64,000 nucleotides of DNA from UQRS01 sp050946935 (lineage in GTDB: Bacteria > Bacillota > Clostridia > Oscillospirales > Acutalibacteraceae), in assembly GCA_050946935.1 (NCBI GenBank), contig JBMNVR010000005.1:1-64000 (forward strand), in the 5' to 3' direction. The position numbers and the translations under genes are program-made. This document shows, in pieces, positions 15,788 through 24,137 of this stretch (within the stretch, counting starts at the first letter, position 1; every line of letters begins with the position of its first letter). Below the pieces are notes generated by a model. It was not told the DNA's origin. It ran no database searches and saw only the letters and a program-made list of their open reading frames with translations.

Positions 15788-18619
15788 ATGAAAATGAAAC
15801 AAAGATGGAAACAAACCTTAGCCGCGTTCCTCAGTACCCTATTGCTTGCCGGCATGGCCTTCCCGGCGGGAGGCATCGCCTCCGCCGCGGCGGAAAGCGA
15901 ACCCTTCCGCATCACCTGCGTCGGCTCCAGCACGACCGAGGGCGTGGGTTCCAGCAACAACGCGCTTTACTCCTACCCCGCGCAGATGCAGCAGATGCTC
16001 GGCAGCGACTACGCCGTGACCAATTCGGGCGTCAGCGGAAGCTGGGTGACCACCGGCGTCGGCTCGTTTGAATACGTCAGCACCGACCGGTACCAGCAAA
16101 GCCTTGAATCCAAGCCGGACATGGTGCTGATGTTCGTCGGGTCGAACGACGCAGTCTATTCGGCCTGGAACCGCACCGACATCGATTTCCCGGCCAAGTT
16201 CCGGGAATCCTATATAAAGCTGATGGAGACCTACCGCAATCTGGATTCCCACCCTGTGGTGGTTGTCTGCTATCCCTACCGCACCTTCGGCCATACCGAA
16301 GGACGGGACGATCTCGTCCCCAACGCGGTCATCCCCATGCTGGATGAGATCGCGGCAGAATACGGCTGTCCGGTGCTCGACCTCTTTACCCCGACCAGCG
16401 AGTTTGGGGAGGACTGGCCGACCCTGATGCCCGACGGCCTTCACCCGAGCGACGCAGGCTACACCATTATTGCCGAAGCGGCGGCCGCGTTTGTAAAAGG
16501 CTATACTACCGCCGGTCTTTCGGGCATTACGGTGGACGGGGAGGTTCTGACCGATTTTTCCGACGACCTGTACCACTACGGTGTCCTGCTGGAGGAGGGG
16601 GCGGCCATCCCGACCGTCGCTGCCACCGCAAAAAACGAGGGGGTGCAGATTGACATAAAGCAGGCCTCCGGCGCGCTGCCCGCCACGGCGGAAATCGAGG
16701 CCACCTCCGCTGACGGAAAAATTTCCTTTGAATACACGGTCACCTTCTCAACCGACCCGGCCGACATCGCCGGGCAGAAGGCGGCCGCACAGATTGCCGC
16801 CATCGGCGAGGTAACACTGGACAAAGCGGAGGCCATCGCCGCCGCACGGCAGGCGGTCGACGCACTGACCGCCGGCCAGCTCGCCTACGTCACCAACCAG
16901 AGCGTCCTGACTACGGCGGAGGCCAAACTGGCCGCTCTCCAGGCCGACGCCGCAGCAGCCGGAGAGGTGGAATCGGCCATCCGCGCCATCCGCCCGGTCA
17001 CCGGAGCCGAACAGGCAGAGGATATCGGGGCGGCCAGAGCGGCCTACGATGCGTTGACCGACACCCAAAAGGCGCAGGTCGAAAGCCTCTGGTGGCTGGA
17101 GGAAGCGGAGGCGGCGTTGATCGCTCTGGATCCGGCCGGCTACGTTTCCGGGCTGATTGACCAAATTCTCTCGAACGACTACCACTACGGTAAGGAGATC
17201 CGCGCCGCCCGGGCCGCCTATGACCTGCTGACCGCCCAAGAGGCCGCCGGGGTGGAAAATTACAGCAAACTCACCGCGGCTGAAACGGCGGTACAGGCAC
17301 AGTATGATGCGTTTACCGTAACCGTTTCAGCCGACGGATGGCGGACCTCCTATGCCAACTACCCCTGGATGAACAAGGACGCCGTATCAGAGGAAGACCG
17401 CCTTTCCACGGCACAGGCCATGGCCGACGAGTTGAAATATGAATATATGATGGAGGGCTACGCCATCGGCCGGACAACCGGCAGCTACAGCATCTCCAGC
17501 GACTGGGGGGACATGGTTCTCTTCCAGGCGGATAATGAGAGCGGCAGCGTCGCCACCGACAACGTCGGCAACCCCTGGGGACACGGCAACCGTTACTGGG
17601 CCATGGTGTCCGCTCCCTTTGCCGGCACCGCGTTTTCGCAAAAGGGATACTTCTCCTTCGGCGGGTACACCGCACCTGCTCTTGGCAACGCCTTTTCCTA
17701 CAACGGCAGGGTTTATCAGATCTACTGGAACGGAACGCGCAGCCATGAGGACGTCGCACTGGTCAAGGATCAGAAGGTCGATATGAAGCAGGGATTCCTC
17801 TTCCCCGGCTCGGATGCCGGCGGCACAGATCATACAGCCAACACCTTCCGCTACGCCTACGCCATGTACAGCCAGCAAAACAAGTGGGAGGGCAAGACCC
17901 TCGGCATTCCGTCGGGCGGCGTACAAAGCGGCGACGACTTCACCTATCAGGCATTTGAGGGGCCGGATGGCTATGCCTATATCGCCGCCACAGCCGAAGC
18001 GATCACAGCCGCCGACAGTGCGACCGGCAGCTTTGCGGGCGCATACACGATCACCGGCGCCGTGGCGGAGATGTTCCGCACCCTCGGCACGGACGATGGC
18101 GCCCGGTTTACCCTAACCGGCTGCCCGACCGGCGCGGCGGAGGAAAAGGAAGGCGTTCTGACCCAGAGCTTTGAAAAGGGCGTCCTGACGGTATACGCCG
18201 ACGGGGCCGGCTACTTTACATCCGACGACAGCGATAAGGCTCTTGCCGCCTCGGTCGATCTGCAAATCGACGCGCTGGGAGAAATTACCATGGCGAAGGA
18301 AGCGGACGTGCTGGCCATCCGCGCCGCCTATGACCGGCTGAGCGCGGCACAGCAGGCGCTGGTCATCCGGGCAGAAACCCTGACCGCGGCCGAGCAGACC
18401 ATCGCGGGCATCCGCGCAGGCTTCGACCTGCGCGCCGGCGATCTCGACTTCGACGGGAAGGTGACCGTCTCCGACGTGGTCGAGCTTCGCCGGCTGATCG
18501 TCGCAGGTCAGTGGACCGACGCGCAGTTTACGGCCGGCAATCTGGATGAAGATGCGACCCTCTCGGTCTCCGACGTGGTCGAGCTTCGCCGGCTGATCGT
18601 CGCCGGCGAAGCGGAATAA
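15788..18619 (+). CDS. Secreted SGNH/GDSL hydrolase with helical repeats and C-terminal dockerin
   Basis: 943 residues. A signal peptide (about 1-37) is followed by an SGNH esterase domain (about 40-245). Its Ser is in GSSTTEG, its Asn in VGSNDAV, and its Asp/His in DGLHPSDAG, together the complete catalytic set. Then come at least four helical repeats of the pattern AARAAYDALT...Q (about 330-510 and 835-880), and a middle domain (about 515-800) that may be LGFP-like. The C-terminal type I dockerin (about 885-943) has two calcium loops, DLDFDGKVTVSD and NLDEDATLSVSD. Such proteins deacylate plant polysaccharides and dock to a scaffoldin; no cohesin is in this window. ATG 15788 has an AGAAAGGA site. 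Confidence 0.9.
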   Translation: MKMKQRWKQTLAAFLSTLLLAGMAFPAGGIASAAAESEPFRITCVGSSTTEGVGSSNNALYSYPAQMQQMLGSDYAVTNSGVSGSWVTTGVGSFEYVSTDRYQQSLESKPDMVLMFVGSNDAVYSAWNRTDIDFPAKFRESYIKLMETYRNLDSHPVVVVCYPYRTFGHTEGRDDLVPNAVIPMLDEIAAEYGCPVLDLFTPTSEFGEDWPTLMPDGLHPSDAGYTIIAEAAAAFVKGYTTAGLSGITVDGEVLTDFSDDLYHYGVLLEEGAAIPTVAATAKNEGVQIDIKQASGALPATAEIEATSADGKISFEYTVTFSTDPADIAGQKAAAQIAAIGEVTLDKAEAIAAARQAVDALTAGQLAYVTNQSVLTTAEAKLAALQADAAAAGEVESAIRAIRPVTGAEQAEDIGAARAAYDALTDTQKAQVESLWWLEEAEAALIALDPAGYVSGLIDQILSNDYHYGKEIRAARAAYDLLTAQEAAGVENYSKLTAAETAVQAQYDAFTVTVSADGWRTSYANYPWMNKDAVSEEDRLSTAQAMADELKYEYMMEGYAIGRTTGSYSISSDWGDMVLFQADNESGSVATDNVGNPWGHGNRYWAMVSAPFAGTAFSQKGYFSFGGYTAPALGNAFSYNGRVYQIYWNGTRSHEDVALVKDQKVDMKQGFLFPGSDAGGTDHTANTFRYAYAMYSQQNKWEGKTLGIPSGGVQSGDDFTYQAFEGPDGYAYIAATAEAITAADSATGSFAGAYTITGAVAEMFRTLGTDDGARFTLTGCPTGAAEEKEGVLTQSFEKGVLTVYADGAGYFTSDDSDKALAASVDLQIDALGEITMAKEADVLAIRAAYDRLSAAQQALVIRAETLTAAEQTIAGIRAGFDLRAGDLDFDGKVTVSDVVELRRLIVAGQWTDAQFTAGNLDEDATLSVSDVVELRRLIVAGEAE
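18468..18603 (+). repeat. Internal direct repeat encoding the dockerin duplication
   Basis: About 37 bases around 18468-18505 recur nearly unchanged at 18566-18603, encoding VSDVVELRRLIVAG twice. The DNA identity is higher than dockerin protein conservation needs, which points to recent duplication or gene conversion. Confidence 0.8.
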
Positions 18620-18652
18620 ATTCTCCGGTTCCTTTTAAAAAGCAGAACCGCA

Positions 18653-18699
18653 AAAACCCCGCCCTCAAGTTCAAACTGAACCGCAGAGGGCGGGGTTTT
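18653..18699. terminator. Bidirectional terminator between esterase and melA
   Basis: 14-bp stem: AAAACCCCGCCCTC (18653-18666) with GAGGGCGGGGTTTT (18686-18699). A and T runs flank it on both strands, so it can serve both convergent genes. Confidence 0.85.
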
Positions 18700-18749
18700 C
18701 TCTTTACACACCCGAAAAAGTGTCGCGCGCCGGCGCGCACCAAATCCGG

Positions 18750-20072
18750 TTATTTATACATCGCCATGTACGGCCCGTGCGCTTCGATCAGATCGTCGCA
18801 CATATGTACAATGTCGTCGATGGACAGCTCGGCCGCCGTGTGCGGCTCCAGCATAGCGGCACGGTAAATATCCTCCCGCCGGCGGGTCACGGCCGCCTCG
18901 ACGGTCAGAAGCTGCGCGTTGATATTGGTCATATTCATCGCGGCAAGCGGCAGCGGCAGCGACCCGACGTGGCAAGGGCTGACGCCGTAGTTGTCCACAA
19001 GACAGGGCACCTCCACGCACGCCTCCGGCGGGAGGTTGTCAATCAGTCCGGTATTCAGCACGTTGCCCCCGATTTTATAGGGCGCGCCGGTCACCATGGC
19101 CTCCATAATATAAGAAGCGTACTCACCCGTCCGCTCGTGGGTGATCTTCCCGTTATCGAGGATGCGGTTTTTTTCCTCCTCCCAGCCCTTGATCTGGCTG
19201 ACGCAGCGGCGGGGATACTCGTCCAGCGGGATGTTGTAGGCCTCAATCAGCTCGGGATACCGGCTCTTGATAAAGAAGGGATTGTACTCGGCATTGTGCT
19301 CGCTCGACTCGGTGCAGTAGTAGCCCAGCCGGCGGATGTATTCATACCGCACCATGTCGCTGTGCTTTTCAGAGGCGTTTTTCTCAGCCGCGCGACGGCG
19401 GATCTCGGGATAGAGGTCGTTGCCCTCCTTGTCCTGAATCTCCAGAAGCCAGGCCATGTGGTTGATGCCGGCGATCAGCTCCCGACGTCCCTCGAGCTTG
19501 TCCTCCATTCCGAGGCTGCTGAGCAGATGGTGGGAGCAGTGCTGCACACTATGGCAGAGGCCGACCGTCCTGATCCCGGTATACCGCTGCATATAGCCCG
19601 AGAGGATGGCCATCGGGTTGGTGTAATTGAGGAACCAGGCGTCGGGGCAGACCTCCTCCATATCCCGGGCGAAATCCTGCAAAACCGGGATGGTCCGCAG
19701 ACCGCGCATAATGCCGCCAATCCCAAGCGTGTCGGCGATGGTCTGCCGCAGACCGTATTTTTTCGGCACCTCGAAGTCGATGACGGTGCACGGCTCATAC
19801 AGCCCGACCTGAATCGCGTTGACCACAAAGGTTGCACCCCGCAGCGCCTCTTTCCGGTTTTCGACGCCGCAGTATTTTTGAATATGCGCCCGTCCCTCGT
19901 TTACATTTTCATTCATGGCGCTCAGAATGATGTACGACTCCTCCAGCCGCTTGGGGTCGATGTCGTACAGGGCGATCTCGCTCTCTCGCAGAACCGGCGT
20001 GCACATGCAGTCGCCAAGGACGTTGCGAGCGAAAATCGTGCTTCCCGCACCCATAAAAGTAATTTTCATCAT
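18750..20072 (-). CDS. melA: Alpha-galactosidase, glycoside hydrolase family 4
   Basis: 440 residues. The N-terminal Rossmann fold for NAD+ starts KITFMGAGSTIFARNVLGD. The metal-binding CHSVQ (within GLCHSVQHC, about residue 173) is the form found in MelA-type alpha-galactosidases rather than the phospho-glucosidase forms. The Asn of FLNYTNPMAI and the INHMAW motif also fit GH4. The enzyme cleaves alpha-galactosides such as melibiose in the cytoplasm by a redox-elimination mechanism needing NAD+ and Mn2+. It is divergent from an AraC regulator. No dedicated transporter gene lies beside it. Confidence 0.93.
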   Translation of the reverse strand: MMKITFMGAGSTIFARNVLGDCMCTPVLRESEIALYDIDPKRLEESYIILSAMNENVNEGRAHIQKYCGVENRKEALRGATFVVNAIQVGLYEPCTVIDFEVPKKYGLRQTIADTLGIGGIMRGLRTIPVLQDFARDMEEVCPDAWFLNYTNPMAILSGYMQRYTGIRTVGLCHSVQHCSHHLLSSLGMEDKLEGRRELIAGINHMAWLLEIQDKEGNDLYPEIRRRAAEKNASEKHSDMVRYEYIRRLGYYCTESSEHNAEYNPFFIKSRYPELIEAYNIPLDEYPRRCVSQIKGWEEEKNRILDNGKITHERTGEYASYIMEAMVTGAPYKIGGNVLNTGLIDNLPPEACVEVPCLVDNYGVSPCHVGSLPLPLAAMNMTNINAQLLTVEAAVTRRREDIYRAAMLEPHTAAELSIDDIVHMCDDLIEAHGPYMAMYK

Positions 20073-20165
20073 ACCGGATTTTCCTCCCCTGATCGGTTTT
20101 CTTTATTGTAGTGCGGAGGAAGAGATTTGCCTATCCCTTTTTGTTTCCAAAAAATTGTAAAAATG

Positions 20166-20194
20166 TTGCATTTCTCCGTCGGGCGGGATATAAT
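20166..20194 (+). promoter_or_regulatory. Promoter of the AraC gene divergent from melA
   Basis: TTGCAT (20166-20171), 17-base spacer, TATAAT (20189-20194), 38 bases before the ATG. It lies in the 160-base divergent region, where operators for melA are also expected. Confidence 0.7.
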
Positions 20195-20232
20195 GGCTGC
20201 AAACAAACCAAACGAATCGGAGAGGATGCAGA

Positions 20233-21066
20233 ATGCGGCGCGAGATTCGGTACGACCCCGGCATCAGCCGGCAAGGATCCGACGGCGTGAACATTTGCTA
20301 CTGCGGATGGGAAATCTGTGAAAAAAAACACCGTTTCGGCCCGGCCGTCCGGCAGCAGTACCTGCTGCATTTTGTGCTGGCCGGCAGGGGAATCTATCAT
20401 GCGGGTGGAAAGGAATACGCCCTGAAAAAAGGAGAAGCCTTTCTCATCCGGCCGGGCGAATCAACCGTTTACGAGGCTGACGCGGCCGACCCATGGGAGT
20501 ATATGTGGCTTGCCTTTGACGGATACGGAGCCGGAGATTTGCTGCGGAAGATCGGGATGGAGGACAACGGCTATATTCTGCGAATCCGGGATGTAAAATG
20601 CCTGTCCGTCTCGATGAAGCGGCTGATCCGTGCTTTTGAACATCCGAACAGCAACCAATACGAACAACTGGGGTGCTTTTATCTGGTGCTGGCACAGCTT
20701 TGGAACGACCGCGCCAACGCCCCCCGCCGAACCGAAGATCTGTATTATCGGCAGGCAGCCGCTTATATGCGGCAGAATTACGGCTTCCCTCTCAGGATCA
20801 GCGACGTGGCGCGGCTGGTCGGCATCAACCGCACCTATCTCTATAAAATTTTTATGGAGGCGGGGGGCGTCTCTCCCAAAGAATACCTGCTGGCCGTCCG
20901 ACTGGAGGCGGCGCGGGCTATGCTGTCCGACGGCCGATACACGGTGACCGAGACGGCGCTGTCCTGCGGATTCCGGGACACAGCGGCCTTCTGCAATGCC
21001 TTCAAGCAAGCGGAGGGCTGTACGCCGCGCGCCTATGCCAAGCGAGCCGTACAGACGGACGGATGA
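20233..21066 (+). CDS. AraC family regulator, probable activator of melA
   Basis: 277 residues: N-terminal cupin-like sugar-sensing domain (QQYLLHFVLAGRGIYHAGG at about 38-56) and a C-terminal pair of helix-turn-helix motifs (ISDVARLVGINRTYLYKIF and VTETALSCGFRDTAAFCNAFKQ). The build is that of MsmR/RafR-type regulators of alpha-galactoside use. The divergent arrangement with melA suggests it responds to an alpha-galactoside. Confidence 0.9.
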   Translation: MRREIRYDPGISRQGSDGVNICYCGWEICEKKHRFGPAVRQQYLLHFVLAGRGIYHAGGKEYALKKGEAFLIRPGESTVYEADAADPWEYMWLAFDGYGAGDLLRKIGMEDNGYILRIRDVKCLSVSMKRLIRAFEHPNSNQYEQLGCFYLVLAQLWNDRANAPRRTEDLYYRQAAAYMRQNYGFPLRISDVARLVGINRTYLYKIFMEAGGVSPKEYLLAVRLEAARAMLSDGRYTVTETALSCGFRDTAAFCNAFKQAEGCTPRAYAKRAVQTDG

Positions 21067-21225
21067 GCGAAACCGCCCGTTTGCGACCGGGAGGCGGCGC
21101 AAATCAAAAGCCGCCGTGTTTCAAAGCATTCCGACGGCAAAGCAATCAACACGGCCGTCCGGCAGACACTGCGTCGGCCGGGCGGCTTTTGGAATCTCTA
21201 ATGCAAACTTTGAAAGACGCAGCTT

Positions 21226-21627
21226 TCAGATACCGATAAAATTTTCCGGGATTTCCGTATTGATTACGGAAACGAACTTAATGGAATACATGTCGCACAT
21301 GGTCTCTACCTGCGGGTAATTCATGATGATCACATAGCTGGCGCCGACCTCTTTCAAAATGCCGATACGCACAACCAGGCTATTGCCGATCAACAGCTCG
21401 ATACGTACCCACTTGCCGATGTTTCTTTTCAAATAAGCCGGGATGTACAGCGGGTTGGCCAGCGTCTCCGGCAACTCTCCGGTTTGCAGCCGACGGGTGC
21501 CGGTTCCTTCAAATTCGGTGGTGAAATCCTGTATATTTACAGTTCCCTGCATCAACCGTTCACTTGCCGGCTGAAAAACACCCGGGTCAAAGTTGACCAT
21601 ACCGCTGTTTGGTTGCATAGAGTTCAT
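21226..21627 (-). CDS. gerQ: GerQ-like spore coat protein
   Basis: 133 residues. The low-complexity N-terminal half is rich in Q, N and P. The C-terminal half (about 60-130) reads YIPAYLKRNIGKWVRIEL, then IGILKEVGASYVIIMNYP and a final YSIKFVSVINTE, matching the layout of GerQ from Bacillus. GerQ is a coat protein needed to place CwlJ. The gene directly follows cwlJ (15 bases), as in Bacillus subtilis, which supports the call. Expression is expected in the mother cell late in sporulation. Confidence 0.78.
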   Translation of the reverse strand: MNSMQPNSGMVNFDPGVFQPASERLMQGTVNIQDFTTEFEGTGTRRLQTGELPETLANPLYIPAYLKRNIGKWVRIELLIGNSLVVRIGILKEVGASYVIIMNYPQVETMCDMYSIKFVSVINTEIPENFIGI

Positions 21628-21642
21628 GGTAAACGATCCTTT

Positions 21643-22086
21643 CTAAGTAGAATAATATAAACTGGTTGGCGCGTAAAAGCAGTGCTGGTTGATTCTGTTG
21701 AAAAGGTATCCGGAACCGCTGCGCGGAAAATTTTGTTCACAGGTCGGAGAAAAAGGGTTGTAATACCAAAGGCTTTCCCCTACGGGTGTAAACCGATTTC
21801 CTTCGAGCGCCCAATCGGCAATATCATAATGAATCTGCTCCGGCGACATATTGTATATGTTCTGTGGATTGTATTGTCCGCCGATCTCCGTCCGGGCACA
21901 ATCAAACTGATAGGGTTGGTAGATCACATTCCGCAAACTGCCCCCGCCGGTGCGTGCGTATTCTCCATCGGCGACGTGTACCCGGTTCATGATGACCGTG
22001 GCTACGGCACGCATACCGTCCTCGCCCTCTCCGCCCGCCTCGCACTGCAGAATCCTGGCCAGCAGTTCTCTGTCATTAAAAGGCAT
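21643..22086 (-). CDS. cwlJ: Spore cortex-lytic cell wall hydrolase CwlJ
   Basis: 147 residues, a stand-alone SleB/CwlJ catalytic domain without signal peptide or peptidoglycan-binding repeats. It shows NDRELLARILQCEAGGEGEDGMRAVATVIMNRV, with the catalytic Glu in CEAGGE, plus VIYQPYQFDC, ADWALEGNRF and YYNPF near the end. CwlJ degrades cortex peptidoglycan during germination. Start at 22086 has an AAAGGGTGA site; longer readings to 22440 run antisense to the next gene. It forms a pair with the gerQ-like gene. Confidence 0.9.
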   Translation of the reverse strand: MPFNDRELLARILQCEAGGEGEDGMRAVATVIMNRVHVADGEYARTGGGSLRNVIYQPYQFDCARTEIGGQYNPQNIYNMSPEQIHYDIADWALEGNRFTPVGESLWYYNPFSPTCEQNFPRSGSGYLFNRINQHCFYAPTSLYYST

Positions 22087-22194
22087 ATCAATCACCCTTT
22101 TTATAGTATGCAGATCCGCCAGGATGCGTGAGCGCTTGCTTTTGAACCCCCAGTGTGTTATATTGAAAAAAACTATGGGAAAAGAGGAACTCCT

Positions 22195-22446
22195 GTGCTG
22201 GAATACAAATTTGACACCCAACTCCTGCTCGAAAACGGCGGCCTGTCCGAGGACGCGATATACGACTGGATTGTGGAGAATCTGGAGGGCGACTGCCTGT
22301 TGGTTGTCGGGGACGAATCGCTCATCAAGCTTCACTATCACACCAACGCTCCCTGGCGGGTGCTGGAATACTGCGCCTCCTTGGGGGAAATCCACGACAT
22401 CGTGGTGGAGAATATGGAAATGCAGGCCGACGGCTTGCACGGCTGA
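22195..22446 (+). CDS. Small protein resembling the middle domain of fatty-acid kinase FakA/YloV
   Basis: 83 residues from GTG 22195, which follows an AAGAGGAA site. The core, GDCLLVVGDESLIKLHYHTNAPWRVLEYCASLGEIHDIVVENM, closely follows the segment of FakA/DAK-related proteins between the DhaL kinase domain and the DegV-like end. Here it stands alone, with no kinase part in the neighbourhood. A promoter-like TTGCTT/17/TATATT lies at about 22136-22164. It may bind a partner or ligand; the function is unknown. The next gene (ThuA-like) follows by 55 bases and is probably co-transcribed. Confidence 0.75.
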   Translation: MLEYKFDTQLLLENGGLSEDAIYDWIVENLEGDCLLVVGDESLIKLHYHTNAPWRVLEYCASLGEIHDIVVENMEMQADGLHG

Positions 22447-22501
22447 AGGTGCAGACCGCGCCGCACAGGCTTCCCAATTTTAAGACGGAGGAAGAAAACG
22501 C

Positions 22502-23221
22502 ATGATTAAAGTTACGGTTTGGAACGAGTTTGTACATGAAAAAGAAAACGCTGAAATCGGCGCTGTCTATCCCGACGGCATTCACGGAGCGATCGCCGGA
22601 TTTCTGACGGACAAGGATATTTCGGTCCGCACCGCAACGCTGGAGGATCCGGAATGCGGCCTGACCGAAGAAGTTCTGCGGGACACCGACGTTCTGGTCT
22701 GGTGGGGGCACATCCGGCACGGCGACGTGCCGGACGACGTGGTCGACCGGATACAGCGGGCAGTGCTGATGGGCATGGGTATGATCTTTCTGCACTCGGC
22801 CCATCACTCCAAGCCCTTCCGGCGGCTGTTGGGCACGACCTGCAATCTGTCGTGGAGAGAGGACGGCGATATGGAGCGGATCTGGACGGTTAATCCGGCC
22901 CATCCCATCGCCCAGGGAATCGGCCGTTATTTCGAGCTGCCGCATGAGGAAACCTATGCCGAGCCGTTCGCCATTCCCGAGCCGGACGAGGTTGTCTTTA
23001 TCGGCTGGTACGAAGGGGGCGAGGTTTTCCGCTCCGGCTGCACCTTCCATCGGGAAAACGGCCGTATTTTCTATTTTCAGCCGGGTCATGAATCCTTTCC
23101 TGTGTTTTTTGATAAAAATGTGCAGACCGTTCTGAAAAACGCGGTGCGCTGGGCGGCACCGGTCTATCGCACGGATAAACTGGAATGCCCGCACGTCGAT
23201 AAAATCGAAACGGCAAAATAA
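22502..23221 (+). CDS. ThuA-like protein (trehalose utilisation family)
   Basis: 239 residues of the ThuA family, which has a glutamine-amidotransferase-like flavodoxin fold. Seen are VTVWNEFVHEK at the start, YPDGIHGAIAGFL, DVLVWWGHIRHGDV and GMIFLHSAHHSKPF, then HEETYAEPF, GGEVFRSGCTF and YFQPGHE. ThuA proteins are tied to disaccharide catabolism, but the reaction is not settled. The gene has a good GGAGGAA site and is followed by a strong terminator. Confidence 0.9.
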   Translation: MIKVTVWNEFVHEKENAEIGAVYPDGIHGAIAGFLTDKDISVRTATLEDPECGLTEEVLRDTDVLVWWGHIRHGDVPDDVVDRIQRAVLMGMGMIFLHSAHHSKPFRRLLGTTCNLSWREDGDMERIWTVNPAHPIAQGIGRYFELPHEETYAEPFAIPEPDEVVFIGWYEGGEVFRSGCTFHRENGRIFYFQPGHESFPVFFDKNVQTVLKNAVRWAAPVYRTDKLECPHVDKIETAK

Positions 23222-23285
23222 GCGAGACAGCAAAAAGGGCTCTTTGTTTGGAATGGGATATTTCCCGACTTTAAGAGAATAAAAG

Positions 23286-23337
23286 CGAAAAAAAAACGGG
23301 CGGTCCATCTTTAAGGCGGACTGCCCGTTTTTTAAAA
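23286..23337 (+). terminator. Terminator after the ThuA-like gene
   Basis: A stem of ACGGGCGGTCC with GGACTGCCCGT (one mismatch) is followed by T6. A second hairpin with AAAAGCCGC / GCGGCTTTT arms follows at about 23339-23383 and may be a back-up terminator. Confidence 0.8.
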
Positions 23338-23383
23338 CAAAAGCCGCGCAAGCCCTTTAGGTATCAGGGTTTATGCGGCTTTT

Positions 23384-23622
23384 ATCCGAAACATCACAAC
23401 ACTATAGATGCCGCCTCCTTTAGATCTGTACCCAATACCGAATCGAATCCCAGCGTAGCAAGTTCGATTCGGAAAAGAAAAACGACGGAGTGAATGCTCG
23501 GTGATTTTTATGCCCTCCCATCGCCGCCGCTTTCACGCGACAACCGGAGGAGACGGCGGCAGAAAACACCCGGCCACCGAAAGTTTTTATTATTCAACCT
23601 CGATTTGGCGGGTATTTTTAAT
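23384..23622. other. Intergenic stretch with an unexplained hairpin
   Basis: No ORF with a ribosome site is seen. It contains a perfect 10-bp stem, CCGAATCGAA (23438-23447) with TTCGATTCGG (23463-23472), and a 15-base loop, followed by A-rich DNA rather than T. The rest shows nothing recognisable. Confidence 0.5.
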
Positions 23623-23659
23623 AAAAAAATCGTCGCGAACGATACATAGTCCGCGACGA
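23623..23659 (-). terminator. Terminator after tRNA-Lys
   Basis: Minus strand: TCGTCGCG (23659-23652) pairs with CGCGACGA (23637-23630), 14-base loop, then T7. Confidence 0.8.
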
Positions 23660-23661
23660 CG

Positions 23662-23737
23662 TGGTGATCCATCGGAGATTCGAACTCCGGACACCTTGAT
23701 TAAAAGTCAAGTGCTCTGCCAACTGAGCTAATGGATC
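23662..23737 (-). tRNA. tRNA-Lys (anticodon UUU)
   Basis: 76 bases including an encoded CCA end. The acceptor stem is GATCCAT with ATGGATC. The D arm has TTAGCTCAGTTGGCAGAGC. The anticodon stem CTTGA/TCAAG encloses the loop CTTTTAA with anticodon TTT. The T arm is CGGAGTTCGAATCTCCG. It is a single tRNA gene with its own promoter (23812-23840) and terminator. Confidence 0.97.
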
Positions 23738-24137
23738 TTATGCATTGTTTTCCGCGGCCAACTGCCAATGCCCGGCCGCCGATGCACCCTCCAATATCTG
23801 GGCGCCCGTATATTATAGCAATCCGCACGGCAAATGTCAAGTATCTTTTTCCCAGGTTGGTCGATAAAGCCAAAGGCCGCGGCGCCGGCATTCACCATCT
23901 TCAATCTTTTTTCTGTATATTAGTATTAACGGTCTCCGCCCGCCTATACATATATCCATATGCCGGTTTTGGCTTTACATCGTTTTTACACAACTTTGCA
24001 ACATTTCAACCGGGAATGTTTATATTCATGTCATAATCTTATAAATTTTCTATCTTATAATTAGGACACAAGCTCAAAACAATCCACCCATCCGGATGCG
24101 GCTTGTCTTTGTGTAAGATATAAAAGAGGTGATTCAT
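23738..24137. other. Intergenic region between tRNA-Lys and the VTC operon
   Basis: 400 bases. It holds the tRNA promoter and an AT-rich right half (23900-24130) that should carry the promoter of the VTC operon. TTGCAA/19/TATATT near 23995-24030 is a weak candidate. No ORF or structured RNA was recognised. Confidence 0.5.
23812..23840 (-). promoter_or_regulatory. Promoter of tRNA-Lys
   Basis: Minus strand: perfect TTGACA (23840-23835), 17-base spacer, perfect TATAAT (23817-23812), some 70 bases before the tRNA 5' end. Confidence 0.85.

Noticed and set aside
21067..21225. Terminator or structured RNA from CAAAAGCCGCC and GGCGGCTTTTG arms
   Set aside because: The arms are about 65 bases apart and no clear T-run geometry exists; too weak to annotate.
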